Assembly: GCA_001603595.1 (NCBI GenBank) | Contig: LUZK01000072.1 | Coordinates: 1 to 62,840, forward strand | Reading direction: 5' to 3' | Source of the DNA: Bacteroidales bacterium Bact_19 | GTDB taxonomy: Bacteria; Bacteroidota; Bacteroidia; Bacteroidales; ML635J-15 | Length of the DNA: 62,840 nucleotides | Shown here: positions 35,159-44,552 of the stretch, in pieces | Layout of the letters: every line of letters starts with the position of its first letter | How positions within the stretch are numbered: the stretch's first letter is position 1 | The notes under the pieces: generated by a model | The model's database searches: none | Seen by the model: only the letters and a program-made list of their open reading frames with translations | What the model was told of the DNA's origin: nothing | Position numbers and translations under genes: made by a program

Positions 35159-36287
35159 TTATAATTGAGATTAATTTATTCGCTATTATTTTATGCACTT
35201 CAGGGCTTGGATGCTGGTCAAATTTGTTTGCTATTCGTTTTGATAATGGTAAGTTTTTGATATAAGGATAAATATTAATAAATTCTATATTCTCTTCACG
35301 ACAAAATTCTTCAATTTTTTTCCCGGCAATAACATTTGTAAAAGCAATGCCTTCACCCAATCCGGGAATAAATAAACTTATCAATTTTACATTATTTTCT
35401 ATACTGTATTCCTTAAATTTTTTGAGGCTTTGTTTCTGAGTATTCCAAATATCTGCATTTAAGTATAAGAGTATGTCGTTTTGCTCTGATTCCATGAATT
35501 CAGCAGATATTTGTGATTTTGCTTTTATGCTGAATAAGAAATTAAAAAACAAAGAATTATCAATTATAAATTTACTAAATGGGGATAATTTGTTTTTAGG
35601 ATTACTAAACTTTGAATGAATATTGTGTTTAATCATTGCAGATTCTATATCGTTATGATAATAGCCTAAAATTATAATGTCTGGCTTAACAGGGTATGTT
35701 AGCAAGCTGTCGTATTCTCTTTCGGTATGCGAACCACAAACTCCCAAATTATAAACATTGTATTGCTGCCGTAATTCTTTTCTTAATATTGAACTAAATA
35801 CCTCTTCGTATTTTACGCCATGACCTGCAACAAAAGAATCTCCAATAACCAGAATATTTTTCTTATCCGGTTTTTCGTTAGGTTCAACATCTCTATAACC
35901 TAAGGAGTTAATTGGTTTCCAGTATTTTTTTTGCCATATTTTGTTAGACAGGTCAGTAAATACATTGGTGCTCGGAGTATAGAAGGTAAAGATTATTTCC
36001 ATAATTGAGAAAAACAATAATATACTGAAAATTGATATAGTAATATTTTTAATAATTTTACTTGAGAAAATATTTGAAAAATAAAATGAAAAAGATAGAA
36101 AAGCAAAAACGCTTATTATCAATGATATTGTTTTTAAAATTGCAAAAATCAGTATTTTGTGATGTGTATAAGCTATAAAATAATTTAGCTTAAATGAAAA
36201 AATAAACAGCAAAACAAAAACTAAAAGGCTCAAAAACAGTTTAAAAAATATTCTATTAGTTTTCATAAGTTTCATAATCTTTAACAT
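35148..36287 (-). CDS. Membrane-anchored SGNH/GDSL hydrolase
   Basis: Protein of 379 residues with three or so N-terminal transmembrane segments (about 12-115) and an SGNH hydrolase domain. The nucleophile block is VIGDSFVAGHG, the Asn/His-containing block III is GYYHND, and the catalytic Asp-His pair is DQHPSPEVH near the C-terminus. Such proteins in surface glycan loci often remove or transfer acyl groups on sugars or lipids. Three ATG codons (36287, 36275, 36266) are possible starts, all overlapping the upstream gene. A second SGNH gene of the locus at 47436 is decayed. Confidence 0.8.
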   Translation of the reverse strand: MLKIMKLMKTNRIFFKLFLSLLVFVLLFIFSFKLNYFIAYTHHKILIFAILKTISLIISVFAFLSFSFYFSNIFSSKIIKNITISIFSILLFFSIMEIIFTFYTPSTNVFTDLSNKIWQKKYWKPINSLGYRDVEPNEKPDKKNILVIGDSFVAGHGVKYEEVFSSILRKELRQQYNVYNLGVCGSHTEREYDSLLTYPVKPDIIILGYYHNDIESAMIKHNIHSKFSNPKNKLSPFSKFIIDNSLFFNFLFSIKAKSQISAEFMESEQNDILLYLNADIWNTQKQSLKKFKEYSIENNVKLISLFIPGLGEGIAFTNVIAGKKIEEFCREENIEFINIYPYIKNLPLSKRIANKFDQHPSPEVHKIIANKLISIINEK

Positions 36288-36843
36288 CTCTTTTTACAAT
36301 GCTCCCTGGAGTAATATATGAATATTTTCCGATGTATAAACCCGGATTTACAATGCTTCCTGTTCCAATATATGTAAAATCATCAATTTTAGTGGGGCCT
36401 ATTATCGAACACAAAGGACTTATATTTACAAAATCACCTATTTCAACTTTATGACCAATAACTGAATTTGCATGAATCATATTTGATTTTCCGATTTTTA
36501 CATCATAAGAAATACATACGCCCGGTTGAATAATTGTTGCATTCTCATAAATTGAAGACAAAATAAAACTTTTATAAGAAACAACATTCGCCGGTTTTGC
36601 TCCTATTTCAAGCATAAAGTTAAACATCCTGGCTCTAATTCTCGGATGACCGATGGCAACACAAAATTTATTATCTTTTTTTATGATCTCAATTATTTTT
36701 TTTATATTTGAAATAACATGATATTTCCCGTAAATAAGATTTTCTTTAGGATTATTATCAAAAAAAAATATTTCTTCATCAGATTGAAGCATGATTATTC
36801 CTGATGTTTCTTTTCCTGCTGAACCTGAACCTACAATTATCAT
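36256..36843 (-). CDS. PglD/NeuD-like sugar O- or N-acyltransferase
   Basis: Left-handed beta-helix acyltransferase of 195 residues. An N-terminal Rossmann-like domain (MIIVGSGSAGKE) that binds the sugar nucleotide is followed by hexapeptide repeats such as ISYDVKIGKSNMIHANSVIG and IGDFVNISPLCSIIG. The catalytic His is probably in MIHANSVIGH. PglD-type enzymes acetylate the amino group made by a DegT-type aminotransferase, and here the aminotransferase gene lies immediately upstream with an ATGA overlap. The pair should therefore install an acylamino group on a nucleotide sugar. Confidence 0.85.
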   Translation of the reverse strand: MIIVGSGSAGKETSGIIMLQSDEEIFFFDNNPKENLIYGKYHVISNIKKIIEIIKKDNKFCVAIGHPRIRARMFNFMLEIGAKPANVVSYKSFILSSIYENATIIQPGVCISYDVKIGKSNMIHANSVIGHKVEIGDFVNISPLCSIIGPTKIDDFTYIGTGSIVNPGLYIGKYSYITPGSIVKRDVKDYETYEN

Positions 36844-37949
36844 AATGTGTAAAAGTTTTTAATGTTCTCACAAATATAATTGATTTCTTCTGATTTTAAT
36901 CCGGGATAAATTGGTAAACTCAGGACTTCATTTTTGAGTTTTTCTGCTTGACTTAGTTCAGTAATTTTATAATTGTAATTTTTTAGTAATAGGTGTTCAT
37001 GTAATAGAGGATTGTAATGTATTCTGGTTTCTATGCCTTTTTTTAACAAATATTCTCTTAATTGATTTCTGTTTTGTGCTAAAATCACAAACTTATGCCA
37101 TGTAGATCTGCATGAGGGTTCTGGCAAGATTATTTCTACTTCTTTTATTTTGCTGAGTTGACCAATGTATGTGTTTGCTATTCTTTGCATTTTCGAAATG
37201 GTGTTATCAAGTTGCGATAGTTGCATGTTTATCATAAAGGCACTCAGCTCAGAAATTTTGCTATTAAATCCTAAAATTTCAAAATTTCCTTCTTCATTAC
37301 GTCCGTGATGAATTATTTTAAGCAGTGTTTTGTAATAATCTTCGTTGTCGGTAACAGCAATACCACCTGTTGCATACGCAGAAACCAGTTTTGTGGGATC
37401 GAAACTAATACAACTGATATCTCCGAAAGATGCTCCCGAAAATCCTTCAAAACTTGCACCTATAGCTTGAGCAGAATCTTCAATCAAAATTATATTATTC
37501 TGATTACAAGTTTCTTTTAAGTTTCTTAAATCTGTAATATGCCCGAATAATTGAACAAAAACTATAGCCCGGGTTTTTTCAGTAAAAAACTTTTCGATGC
37601 CTTCAGTTTTAAGTGTTAATGTATGTTTATCTATGTCAACAAAAACCGGAACAGCTCCACATTTTAGAATAGCAGTTAAAGTTGATATATAAGAAAATGT
37701 AGGTAGGATGACTTCGTCTTGTGGTTTTATCCCGGCAGTGATTAAAGCAAAATATAACGCATCGGTACACGATGAGGTGCTTACAGCGAAGTTTCTTTTA
37801 CAAAGTTTTGCAATTTCCTTTTCCAGCTGCAAAGTTTCTTTGTCTCTGAGATATTTTCCGCTTTCTAAAATGAACATAAGCTTTTCTGAGATTTCTTTCG
37901 TATGATCTAAATAAAATTCATTAAATTTATTAAAAGGAATTTTTTCCAT
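36840..37949 (-). CDS. DegT/DnrJ/EryC1/StrS sugar aminotransferase
   Basis: PLP-dependent aminotransferase of 369 residues for keto-sugar nucleotides. The PLP lysine is K187 in FDPTKLVSAYATGG, the ring-binding Asp is in LIEDSAQAIGA (D158), and STSSCTDALY binds the phosphate. The C-terminal YPGLKSEEINYICENI is typical. It begins the operon aminotransferase-PglD-SGNH-B12 radical SAM. It would aminate a 3- or 4-keto sugar. No 4,6-dehydratase is recognised in the window apart from the epimerase at 54136, so the keto-sugar source lies elsewhere or is made by that enzyme. Confidence 0.9.
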   Translation of the reverse strand: MEKIPFNKFNEFYLDHTKEISEKLMFILESGKYLRDKETLQLEKEIAKLCKRNFAVSTSSCTDALYFALITAGIKPQDEVILPTFSYISTLTAILKCGAVPVFVDIDKHTLTLKTEGIEKFFTEKTRAIVFVQLFGHITDLRNLKETCNQNNIILIEDSAQAIGASFEGFSGASFGDISCISFDPTKLVSAYATGGIAVTDNEDYYKTLLKIIHHGRNEEGNFEILGFNSKISELSAFMINMQLSQLDNTISKMQRIANTYIGQLSKIKEVEIILPEPSCRSTWHKFVILAQNRNQLREYLLKKGIETRIHYNPLLHEHLLLKNYNYKITELSQAEKLKNEVLSLPIYPGLKSEEINYICENIKNFYTL

Positions 37950-38014
37950 AATAACGAAATTAAATAATGCAATTAGAATTCATTTAAAGCAATATTAAAA
38001 TAAATTTTCAATAA

Positions 38015-40189
38015 TTAATCCTTCGATAAAAAATTTATACTTAATTTTTTCATGAAATTTTGGATAATCATTATTAAAATGTATAAAATCAGAGGATAAA
38101 TCATGAATAAATAATAAATTGAATATCTTGGAGAGCTATAGGCTATTAAAGTAAAGGCAATTCCGTTTAATGCTAAAAACAATACAGGTTTTACGGGTAT
38201 AATTTTTTCTTCTTTAGAAAACAACATAATAATAAGCAAGAAAATAAAAGCATAAGGAATACATTGCGGTAATAAATTAATTGCAACAATAGCGATTATA
38301 ATAATTATTAATAAGACTTTCTGTTTTTTTGTTTCCAGAGTTTTTATTAAAAAGTAAAATATAGCTATTAAGGTAAAAAGAATAAACATTTTAGAATGTG
38401 AAACAAAATCTATCAATTTTGAATGAGCAATTCTAAAAATTTCAGTTGGATTGTTGATGTAAAAATTAGCAATACGTATAAACTGAGACTTATTGGCAAA
38501 ATTGTCGTTGTTGTAAAAACTGTTTTTATGAAAAATCCACTCATTTGTTATTTTTCCATCTTTAAGGTATTCATTATGGCATTCAAGTGCCCCATAATTC
38601 GCTATTAATGAAATCATGAAATATGGCTTCTTATTTAACGAAATAATTTTTAAGTATGATAGTTTAACGATGTTGGAAGATGGTTTTTCATTATTGAAAA
38701 GATAAAGTGGAAAATACCCTGTTCTTTCTATTTCAGGCATTACATCATTTTTAAATTTAAGAATTTCTGAATGAGCTAAATTATTCAAAACAAAATATTT
38801 GGTCTGAAAAATATTTTTTTGATTATATTTAGATATAAATTCCGTTTCCGATAAACCTGAAACGTCAACAATAATTGATTTTGATATTTCAGCCAATTTG
38901 TAAAATTCTTTAACACTATATATATTATAAGGTAGCCAAAATATTAAAAACAATAAAAGAAAAAATGCTAAGGATTTTAAAATATAGAGAAACAAAAACC
39001 CTCGCTTTTTTAATATCTGATATAGATCAATTATAATTATTGGAATAAGAATCGCAATACTTGTTTTTACCAGAAAGCTAATTCCCAATAAAATTGCCAA
39101 AAGATAAAAATATTTGTTTTTAAAATCTTTTTTTAGATATATCCAAAAGTAAATAATCAGTAAGTTTATGAAAACAGTCAGGATATCGGGCAAAATTAAA
39201 TGAGCATAAAAAATAAGTTGGTGAAAAACAAAAGGTATTGCAAAAAGTCCGGCAAAGTATCCAGAAATGTTAATTGATTTTTTTAATATTAGTGGTAAAA
39301 TAACACATAAAATTAAAACAATTATTATATTAAAAGTTTTTGCAACGATTGGTTCAGGCTTGAAAATTCTGTAAATAATAGACATAATGTACTGATAACC
39401 GGGAAATCTGTTTAATGCTTTTAACCCATAAAAATTAGTAATGTTGAAATCCCGATTTTCTGTAATTATTTTATAATCTGTATTAGAAAATACAGGACCG
39501 TTAATTCCAAATTCAGCACCTTTAGCATGATTAACTGCAATGGTGTGATAATCAAATTGATCAGGACCAAAACTAAGGTAAATATTGTTGTCGGGGATGT
39601 TTGCCGGATTAGAAAAATAAATATAGCTTGTTATAGAAGTTATCAATAATGAAAATAAAATCTGATAAAAAAATGAATTTTTTAAAACATTGAAGAAAAT
39701 CGATATTTGATTAAATATCTTATACCGTTCCATTATGACATAATATAGAACAAATATTGAACTTGTTATAAGTACATAAATCCAAAAATTTTTCCTAAAA
39801 AATATAAAGTCACAAAGATTTAGTAATCTTTGAAAATAATTATCAGTTTTAATTTTTATTTTTTCCCCGTAAATGAAATCGTCATAAACTAAATTTTTGT
39901 TGTTTTTATAAATTTCAGTTTTCGAATAAGAGTCTGTGTTTCTAGCAGTAATTCTGAATTCTTTATAAAACCGAGGATGATTATAGTAATAATAATGTTT
40001 ATTGTCAATTAAAACATGTTTAAAGTTAAGGTTTTTGTTAAAAGGGCTTTTTGCTTTAACATATATTTCATTTTCAGAAATGATTTTAATAGTGCCGTAA
40101 AAATTTGCATTAAAAATATAAAACAAAACAACTGACAAAATAATAATATAAGCAGCTATTGATGATATTATAATTATTTTGTTTTTCAA
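38015..40189 (-). CDS. Multi-pass membrane protein of glycosyltransferase-39 type
   Basis: About 724 residues with an N-terminal TM helix, a roughly 100-residue beta-rich extracytoplasmic region, and then about 12 hydrophobic segments. The polytopic layout, with charged loops such as FGPDQFDYHTIA after an early TM segment, resembles ArnT/PMT-like lipid-linked sugar transferases (GT39 or GT83), but I do not see a decisive motif. The reading frame extends to 40237, but that part contains a promoter (TTG and TAATTTTG). A TTG codon at 40189, giving MKNKIIIISSIAAY, is the better start; no ATG is in frame nearby. It is a single gene divergent from the B12 radical SAM gene at 40262. Confidence 0.65.
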   Translation of the reverse strand: MKNKIIIISSIAAYIIILSVVLFYIFNANFYGTIKIISENEIYVKAKSPFNKNLNFKHVLIDNKHYYYYNHPRFYKEFRITARNTDSYSKTEIYKNNKNLVYDDFIYGEKIKIKTDNYFQRLLNLCDFIFFRKNFWIYVLITSSIFVLYYVIMERYKIFNQISIFFNVLKNSFFYQILFSLLITSITSYIYFSNPANIPDNNIYLSFGPDQFDYHTIAVNHAKGAEFGINGPVFSNTDYKIITENRDFNITNFYGLKALNRFPGYQYIMSIIYRIFKPEPIVAKTFNIIIVLILCVILPLILKKSINISGYFAGLFAIPFVFHQLIFYAHLILPDILTVFINLLIIYFWIYLKKDFKNKYFYLLAILLGISFLVKTSIAILIPIIIIDLYQILKKRGFLFLYILKSLAFFLLLFLIFWLPYNIYSVKEFYKLAEISKSIIVDVSGLSETEFISKYNQKNIFQTKYFVLNNLAHSEILKFKNDVMPEIERTGYFPLYLFNNEKPSSNIVKLSYLKIISLNKKPYFMISLIANYGALECHNEYLKDGKITNEWIFHKNSFYNNDNFANKSQFIRIANFYINNPTEIFRIAHSKLIDFVSHSKMFILFTLIAIFYFLIKTLETKKQKVLLIIIIIAIVAINLLPQCIPYAFIFLLIIMLFSKEEKIIPVKPVLFLALNGIAFTLIAYSSPRYSIYYLFMIYPLILYILIMIIQNFMKKLSINFLSKD

Positions 40190-40206
40190 AATAGTCTTAT
40201 TTTGAG

Positions 40207-40237
40207 CAAAATTAGTAAATTTGCATAAAACTAACAA
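40207..40237 (-). promoter_or_regulatory. Promoter for the GT39-type membrane protein gene
   Basis: On the minus strand TTG (40237-40235), a 20-base spacer and TAATTTTG (40214-40207). An overlapping plus-strand TAAATTTG (40216-40223) could serve the divergent gene at 40262, though without a matching -33 box. The two -7 boxes are only one base apart. Confidence 0.55.
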
Positions 40238-40261
40238 TGGTTCTGTTTTTATTTATCATAA

Positions 40262-41785
40262 ATGATTTTTATAAATACATCTACAAATTCAACAGGGCTT
40301 TTTAAACCTTTATTTCCAATAAGTATTCCTTATGGCATTGGAATTTTGATATCGGTATTGCGAGAGAATCATATTAAGGCATCTTTTGTTGATCAACAAA
40401 TTTATAAAAATGTTTTACCGAAGATTTCTGAAATAGTTAGTAAACATTCAAAACCATATATATTTTGTATTTCTACCCTTACCGAGGCTTATTCAGAAGC
40501 CGTTAGACTTTCTTATAAATTAAAAAAACTTTACCCGGATTGTATTATTATTTTAGGTGGGATACATCCAACTGTTGTACCGGAAGAAGTTTTAGCTGAA
40601 ATAGAAGCATGTGATTATGTTTTTATCGGAGAAGGCGAATTACAGATAGTGAATATTTATAATAAATTAAAATCAGGTAATGATATTCAGGATATTCCGG
40701 GAATAGCTTACCGAAAAGGTTCTGAAGTTGTAATAAATCTTGCAGATGAAGTTGTAAACAATATAAATATGTTGCCTGAATTTCCTTATGATATTTTTAT
40801 CCCTTTTTCTCAGTATAATTTTTCTCATATAATAAGTTCGAGGGGTTGCCCCTATAATTGTACATTTTGCTGTGTAAATTTTGTAGGCAAACGCAGGTAT
40901 CGTTATAAAAATACAGAAAATACTGTAAAAGAATTAGAATTTTTAGCTAAAGATCTCAAACAAAAACACATTGCGTTTTTTGATGATAACTTATTGGCAA
41001 ATAAAAAAAGAATAATTGAATTATGTGAAGCTATAAGCAATTCCAAAATATTAAAAGATGTAACTTATTCCTTTCAGGCGCGTGTTAGAGATATGAATGA
41101 AAATGTTTTGAGGTTAATGTTTAATACGGGCTTTAAAACAGTATTCCTAGGAATCGAAACAGTATCTCCTGAAATATTAAAAAATATAGGTAAAACCGAA
41201 ATGCCGGATGAAATATCGCAAGCAATATACAAATTGAAAGAGATAGGATTCAGGGTAATGGCGAATTTTATCTTTTGTTTTCCTGACGAATCACGAGAAA
41301 TACGAATGAAATGTGTAGATTTTTCAATTAAGCACGACTTGGATTTAGTAAAATTTAATAATGTTGTACCTTATCCCGGAACAGTTTTATATGACCAAAA
41401 TAAAGATAAGATCAAAGTAAAAAAATATTATTCAAATTTTAATTCGCAGGAGGTGTTAGTAAGACCATTCTATAAAAAACCGAAATTCCCTCTTATCCCA
41501 CAAAATACATCAGAATATCAAATTTACAATGATATTCTTTTTTCTTACTTTAAATATTATTTCAGATACAGGCAGATAAAGAAAATTTTCACTCAAAAAG
41601 GCTGGGGTGATTTAATTTTAAGTACCGGAGACAGTTTTTTTATAAAAATAAAAAAGAGCCCTGCACTTATTTTTTTAGGAATAGATATTTTTATTAAATT
41701 TGTTCTAATGTTTTTAAGTGTTTTTAAAAGAGATGGTGTTAAAATAAAAGAATTATTAATGGTTTTTCGTGAATTTTTCAAATGA
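40262..41785 (+). CDS. B12-binding-type radical SAM protein
   Basis: Protein of 507 residues. The N-terminal cobalamin-binding-type Rossmann domain has ILGGIHPTVVPEEVL and YVFIGEGELQ. The radical SAM motif is C196-PYN-C200-TF-C203, followed by FFDDNLLANKKRI and FLGIETVSPEIL. A C-terminal region of about 120 residues with basic and hydrophobic stretches (IFLGIDIFIKFVLMFL) could associate with membrane. The gene overlaps the next one by 17 bases and both run on the plus strand. The reaction is unknown; C-methylation or C-C bond rearrangement of a lipid or sugar is plausible. Confidence 0.86.
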   Translation: MIFINTSTNSTGLFKPLFPISIPYGIGILISVLRENHIKASFVDQQIYKNVLPKISEIVSKHSKPYIFCISTLTEAYSEAVRLSYKLKKLYPDCIIILGGIHPTVVPEEVLAEIEACDYVFIGEGELQIVNIYNKLKSGNDIQDIPGIAYRKGSEVVINLADEVVNNINMLPEFPYDIFIPFSQYNFSHIISSRGCPYNCTFCCVNFVGKRRYRYKNTENTVKELEFLAKDLKQKHIAFFDDNLLANKKRIIELCEAISNSKILKDVTYSFQARVRDMNENVLRLMFNTGFKTVFLGIETVSPEILKNIGKTEMPDEISQAIYKLKEIGFRVMANFIFCFPDESREIRMKCVDFSIKHDLDLVKFNNVVPYPGTVLYDQNKDKIKVKKYYSNFNSQEVLVRPFYKKPKFPLIPQNTSEYQIYNDILFSYFKYYFRYRQIKKIFTQKGWGDLILSTGDSFFIKIKKSPALIFLGIDIFIKFVLMFLSVFKRDGVKIKELLMVFREFFK

Positions 41786-43157
41786 AAATATTAATTCTGT
41801 TGATGTTTTATTTGTTACATCTTCAAGTGGAAATGCCCTGCAGTTTTCGATATATCCTTATTTGGGTGTAGGTTATTTATCTGCATTATTAAAACAGAAT
41901 GGTTTTACTACAGCCTTATTTGATACAGATTTAGAAAATAGTAAAATCGACAGATTTGAAAAATTTATTTTAAAAACAAAACCTTTAATTGTAGGGTTCA
42001 GCATAATGTCGATATCATTACCTTTTTTTTACAGAATCGTTCCTATCATCAGAAAATTATTCCCGGGATCCTTAATTGTTGCAGGTGGTCCTCATGTAAC
42101 AAATAATCCTGAGATAATATCGGAGCTGTCTATTGATTATGGCTTTATTGGGCAATCTGAAGAATGTTTTATTGAATTTGTAAAAAAAATTAAAAATGGT
42201 GATTGGGATTTTTCAAAAATTAACGGAATGATTATCCCTTCAATAAATAGAATAGATAAACCAAGTAGTATTGATGTATCAAAATTTGAAAGTTTGCCGG
42301 ATTATACTTTATACGATATTGGAAGTTATCGGAATATATTTTATGGTAAGAATTGGTTTACTATTATTACGAGTAGAGGATGTCCATTTAATTGTAAGTT
42401 CTGTAAAGACCCCGGTAAAAACAAATATAAGGAATATCCATTAACTCAAGTACAAAAGCAAATTTTATTTCTAGTAAAAGAAAAAAAATGTCAATGGATT
42501 AGTTTTGTTGATGATACTTTTACATTTAATAGACAGAGAGTAATAGAATTATGTAATTGGATAATAACAAACGATTTGAAATTTAAATGGACATGTTGTA
42601 CCCGAGCAGATACATTAGATGAAGATTTAATAGACATAATGCAAAAGGCCGGATTAAGTTATGTAATAATAGGTGTTGAAGCTGGTAGTGAAAAAGTAAG
42701 AGAACAAATTAACAAAAATATTTCTACCAGTAAATATATTTCTGTAATAAATTATTTGAAAGCAAAAAAAATTAGAGTTTTGTGTTCTTACATTTTAGGT
42801 AATCCTGGTGAAACATATTTTGATATCAAAAAAACCATTAATTTTAGTTTAAATCTTAAGGCTGATTATGCACAATTTTATTTAATGACAGCTCTACCAA
42901 ATTCACCTATTTTTTTCAAAGGACTAAATGAAAATGTTTTTGATAAAAATGTTTGGACAGAATATATGAGAGGAAATCATGAATTACCTTATTATTATGG
43001 AGATTTAGATTTAAAAAAACTTAAAAAAATCCAAAAAAAGGCTTTTTTAAAATTTTATTTAAGACCTAAATATTTTTTTGATTTACTATTCAGATTATTT
43101 AATTTCTTTGTTGATACCAAATTTTTACATTTTTTTTCTAAAAAGAATAAAATTTAA
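41769..43157 (+). CDS. B12-binding-type radical SAM protein (GTG start)
   Basis: Protein of 462 residues. The B12-type domain has VAGGPHVTNNPEII and YGFIGQSEE, where GQSEE replaces the common GEGE. The radical SAM motif is C205-PFN-C209-KF-C212, then SFVDDTFTFNRQRV and VIIGVEAGSEKV. The start appears to be GTG at 41769 inside the previous gene; no in-frame ATG precedes the conserved domain. Its 3' end overlaps the convergent gene at 43125 by 33 bases, both stops lying inside the other gene. Confidence 0.84.
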   Translation: MNFSNENINSVDVLFVTSSSGNALQFSIYPYLGVGYLSALLKQNGFTTALFDTDLENSKIDRFEKFILKTKPLIVGFSIMSISLPFFYRIVPIIRKLFPGSLIVAGGPHVTNNPEIISELSIDYGFIGQSEECFIEFVKKIKNGDWDFSKINGMIIPSINRIDKPSSIDVSKFESLPDYTLYDIGSYRNIFYGKNWFTIITSRGCPFNCKFCKDPGKNKYKEYPLTQVQKQILFLVKEKKCQWISFVDDTFTFNRQRVIELCNWIITNDLKFKWTCCTRADTLDEDLIDIMQKAGLSYVIIGVEAGSEKVREQINKNISTSKYISVINYLKAKKIRVLCSYILGNPGETYFDIKKTINFSLNLKADYAQFYLMTALPNSPIFFKGLNENVFDKNVWTEYMRGNHELPYYYGDLDLKKLKKIQKKAFLKFYLRPKYFFDLLFRLFNFFVDTKFLHFFSKKNKI

Positions 43158-44552
43158 AACATAAAAGAAAGCTTTAACAGTATTTATAAATTCGGTAAAG
43201 CTATTTATTCGTTTAATCCTTCTTATGAAGTAAGGTAAATTGTAGTAGTAATCAGAATAAATTTTGCGATACTGTTTGATTACATCTTCCTGGCTGAGAT
43301 AATCTAATTTCATAACTGAATTATTGCCTGCAAATTTGCTCCAATCGGTTGTCAATAAACGATTATTTTGTTTTGCCCATTCATACAATTTACTTCCCGG
43401 TATGGGTGTGAAAATACTCGATACAAGAATGTCGGGTTTTAATTTCTTTAATGCTTTAATGTTGTTTTTATATGTGTCCCAAGTATCTATAGTATTACCG
43501 ACCATAACCGAAACTCGAGTTACAATTCCGGCTTTTCTAGTTGCCGAAATAACTTCTTCAATTTTTTCTACTTTTATTCCTTTTGCTAAATTGTCAAGAA
43601 TTTCTTGGTTAAAATTTTCAACACCATACATAATCTGATAACAACCTGCCTTTTTCATTTTTTTTAGAATTTGTTCATCCATCGTATCTATCCTTGCAAA
43701 ACATGTCCATTCAATATCCAGGTTTTCTGTTATTAATCTTTCGCAAAAATCTAATACTCTTTGCTTTTTTAAAGTGAAGGTGTCGTCGTAAATATTGATG
43801 TGTTTAATTTTATAGTTTGATTTTAAAAACTTTATTTCTTCAATTATTTTATCAACAGATTTGTAGCTGACTTTCTGACCGAAAGTTTTACAGCAAAAAT
43901 TACATTTCCCGGGACAGCCTCTGCTTGTAATGATGTTTGCTGCAGGTAATTTTCGATACGAACCTAAAATAGGTTTGTATTTATTCATTTTTAATTGCTT
44001 GTATTCAGGTATGGGTAGGCTATCAAGATCTTTTATTCTTTCTCTATCAGGATTTCTTATGAATTTGTTTTCTTTTATGTAACTAATTCCATCAATTTCG
44101 TTAAAACTTTTTCCGGAAATAATATCAAATAATGTTAGTTCGCCTTCTCCGTGAACAACAACATCAACAAGTTTAGAATTAAGAACTTCTTCTGCCATAA
44201 ATGTTGCATGAGCTGCTCCTGCTATAATTAAATTATTTGGGAATCGTTTACGAAGCTCTTCTGCAATTTTGTATGATGCGTAGGCATAAGGAGTTAGAAA
44301 TGAAATTCCAAAAATTGTTTCCGAGATATTGTATTTTAATTTTAATTCAGAAAGAAAGTTATTAATTTCTGTGTTTGAATTTATTTCAACATTTAGGTCA
44401 TAAACAAGAGTTTTAAAATTTCTTTCGTTCAAATATGCCGACAAACAGATTAATCCAAGAGGGGGGTCTAAATTGCTCACCTCCCTGTATATGCTGCCCT
44501 TTACATACTCAAAATGGGGGCTAAATAATATGCAAGATATACTTTCTTTCAC
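43125..44552 (-). CDS. B12-binding-type radical SAM protein, third of a tandem trio
   Basis: Protein of 475 residues. B12-type domain: PPLGLICLSAYL, IIAGAAHATFMAEEV, VVVHGEGELTL. Radical SAM motif: C213-PGK-C217-NF-C220, with HINIYDDTFTLKKQRV and QIMYGVENFNQEIL. In the GGxH segment the second Gly is Ala (AGAAHAT). The start is GTG at 44552, overlapping the stop of the upstream paralogue as GTGA. It is closely related to the next two genes, so the three probably arose by tandem duplication. Confidence 0.86.
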   Translation of the reverse strand: MKESISCILFSPHFEYVKGSIYREVSNLDPPLGLICLSAYLNERNFKTLVYDLNVEINSNTEINNFLSELKLKYNISETIFGISFLTPYAYASYKIAEELRKRFPNNLIIAGAAHATFMAEEVLNSKLVDVVVHGEGELTLFDIISGKSFNEIDGISYIKENKFIRNPDRERIKDLDSLPIPEYKQLKMNKYKPILGSYRKLPAANIITSRGCPGKCNFCCKTFGQKVSYKSVDKIIEEIKFLKSNYKIKHINIYDDTFTLKKQRVLDFCERLITENLDIEWTCFARIDTMDEQILKKMKKAGCYQIMYGVENFNQEILDNLAKGIKVEKIEEVISATRKAGIVTRVSVMVGNTIDTWDTYKNNIKALKKLKPDILVSSIFTPIPGSKLYEWAKQNNRLLTTDWSKFAGNNSVMKLDYLSQEDVIKQYRKIYSDYYYNLPYFIRRIKRINSFTEFINTVKAFFYVLNFILFRKKM

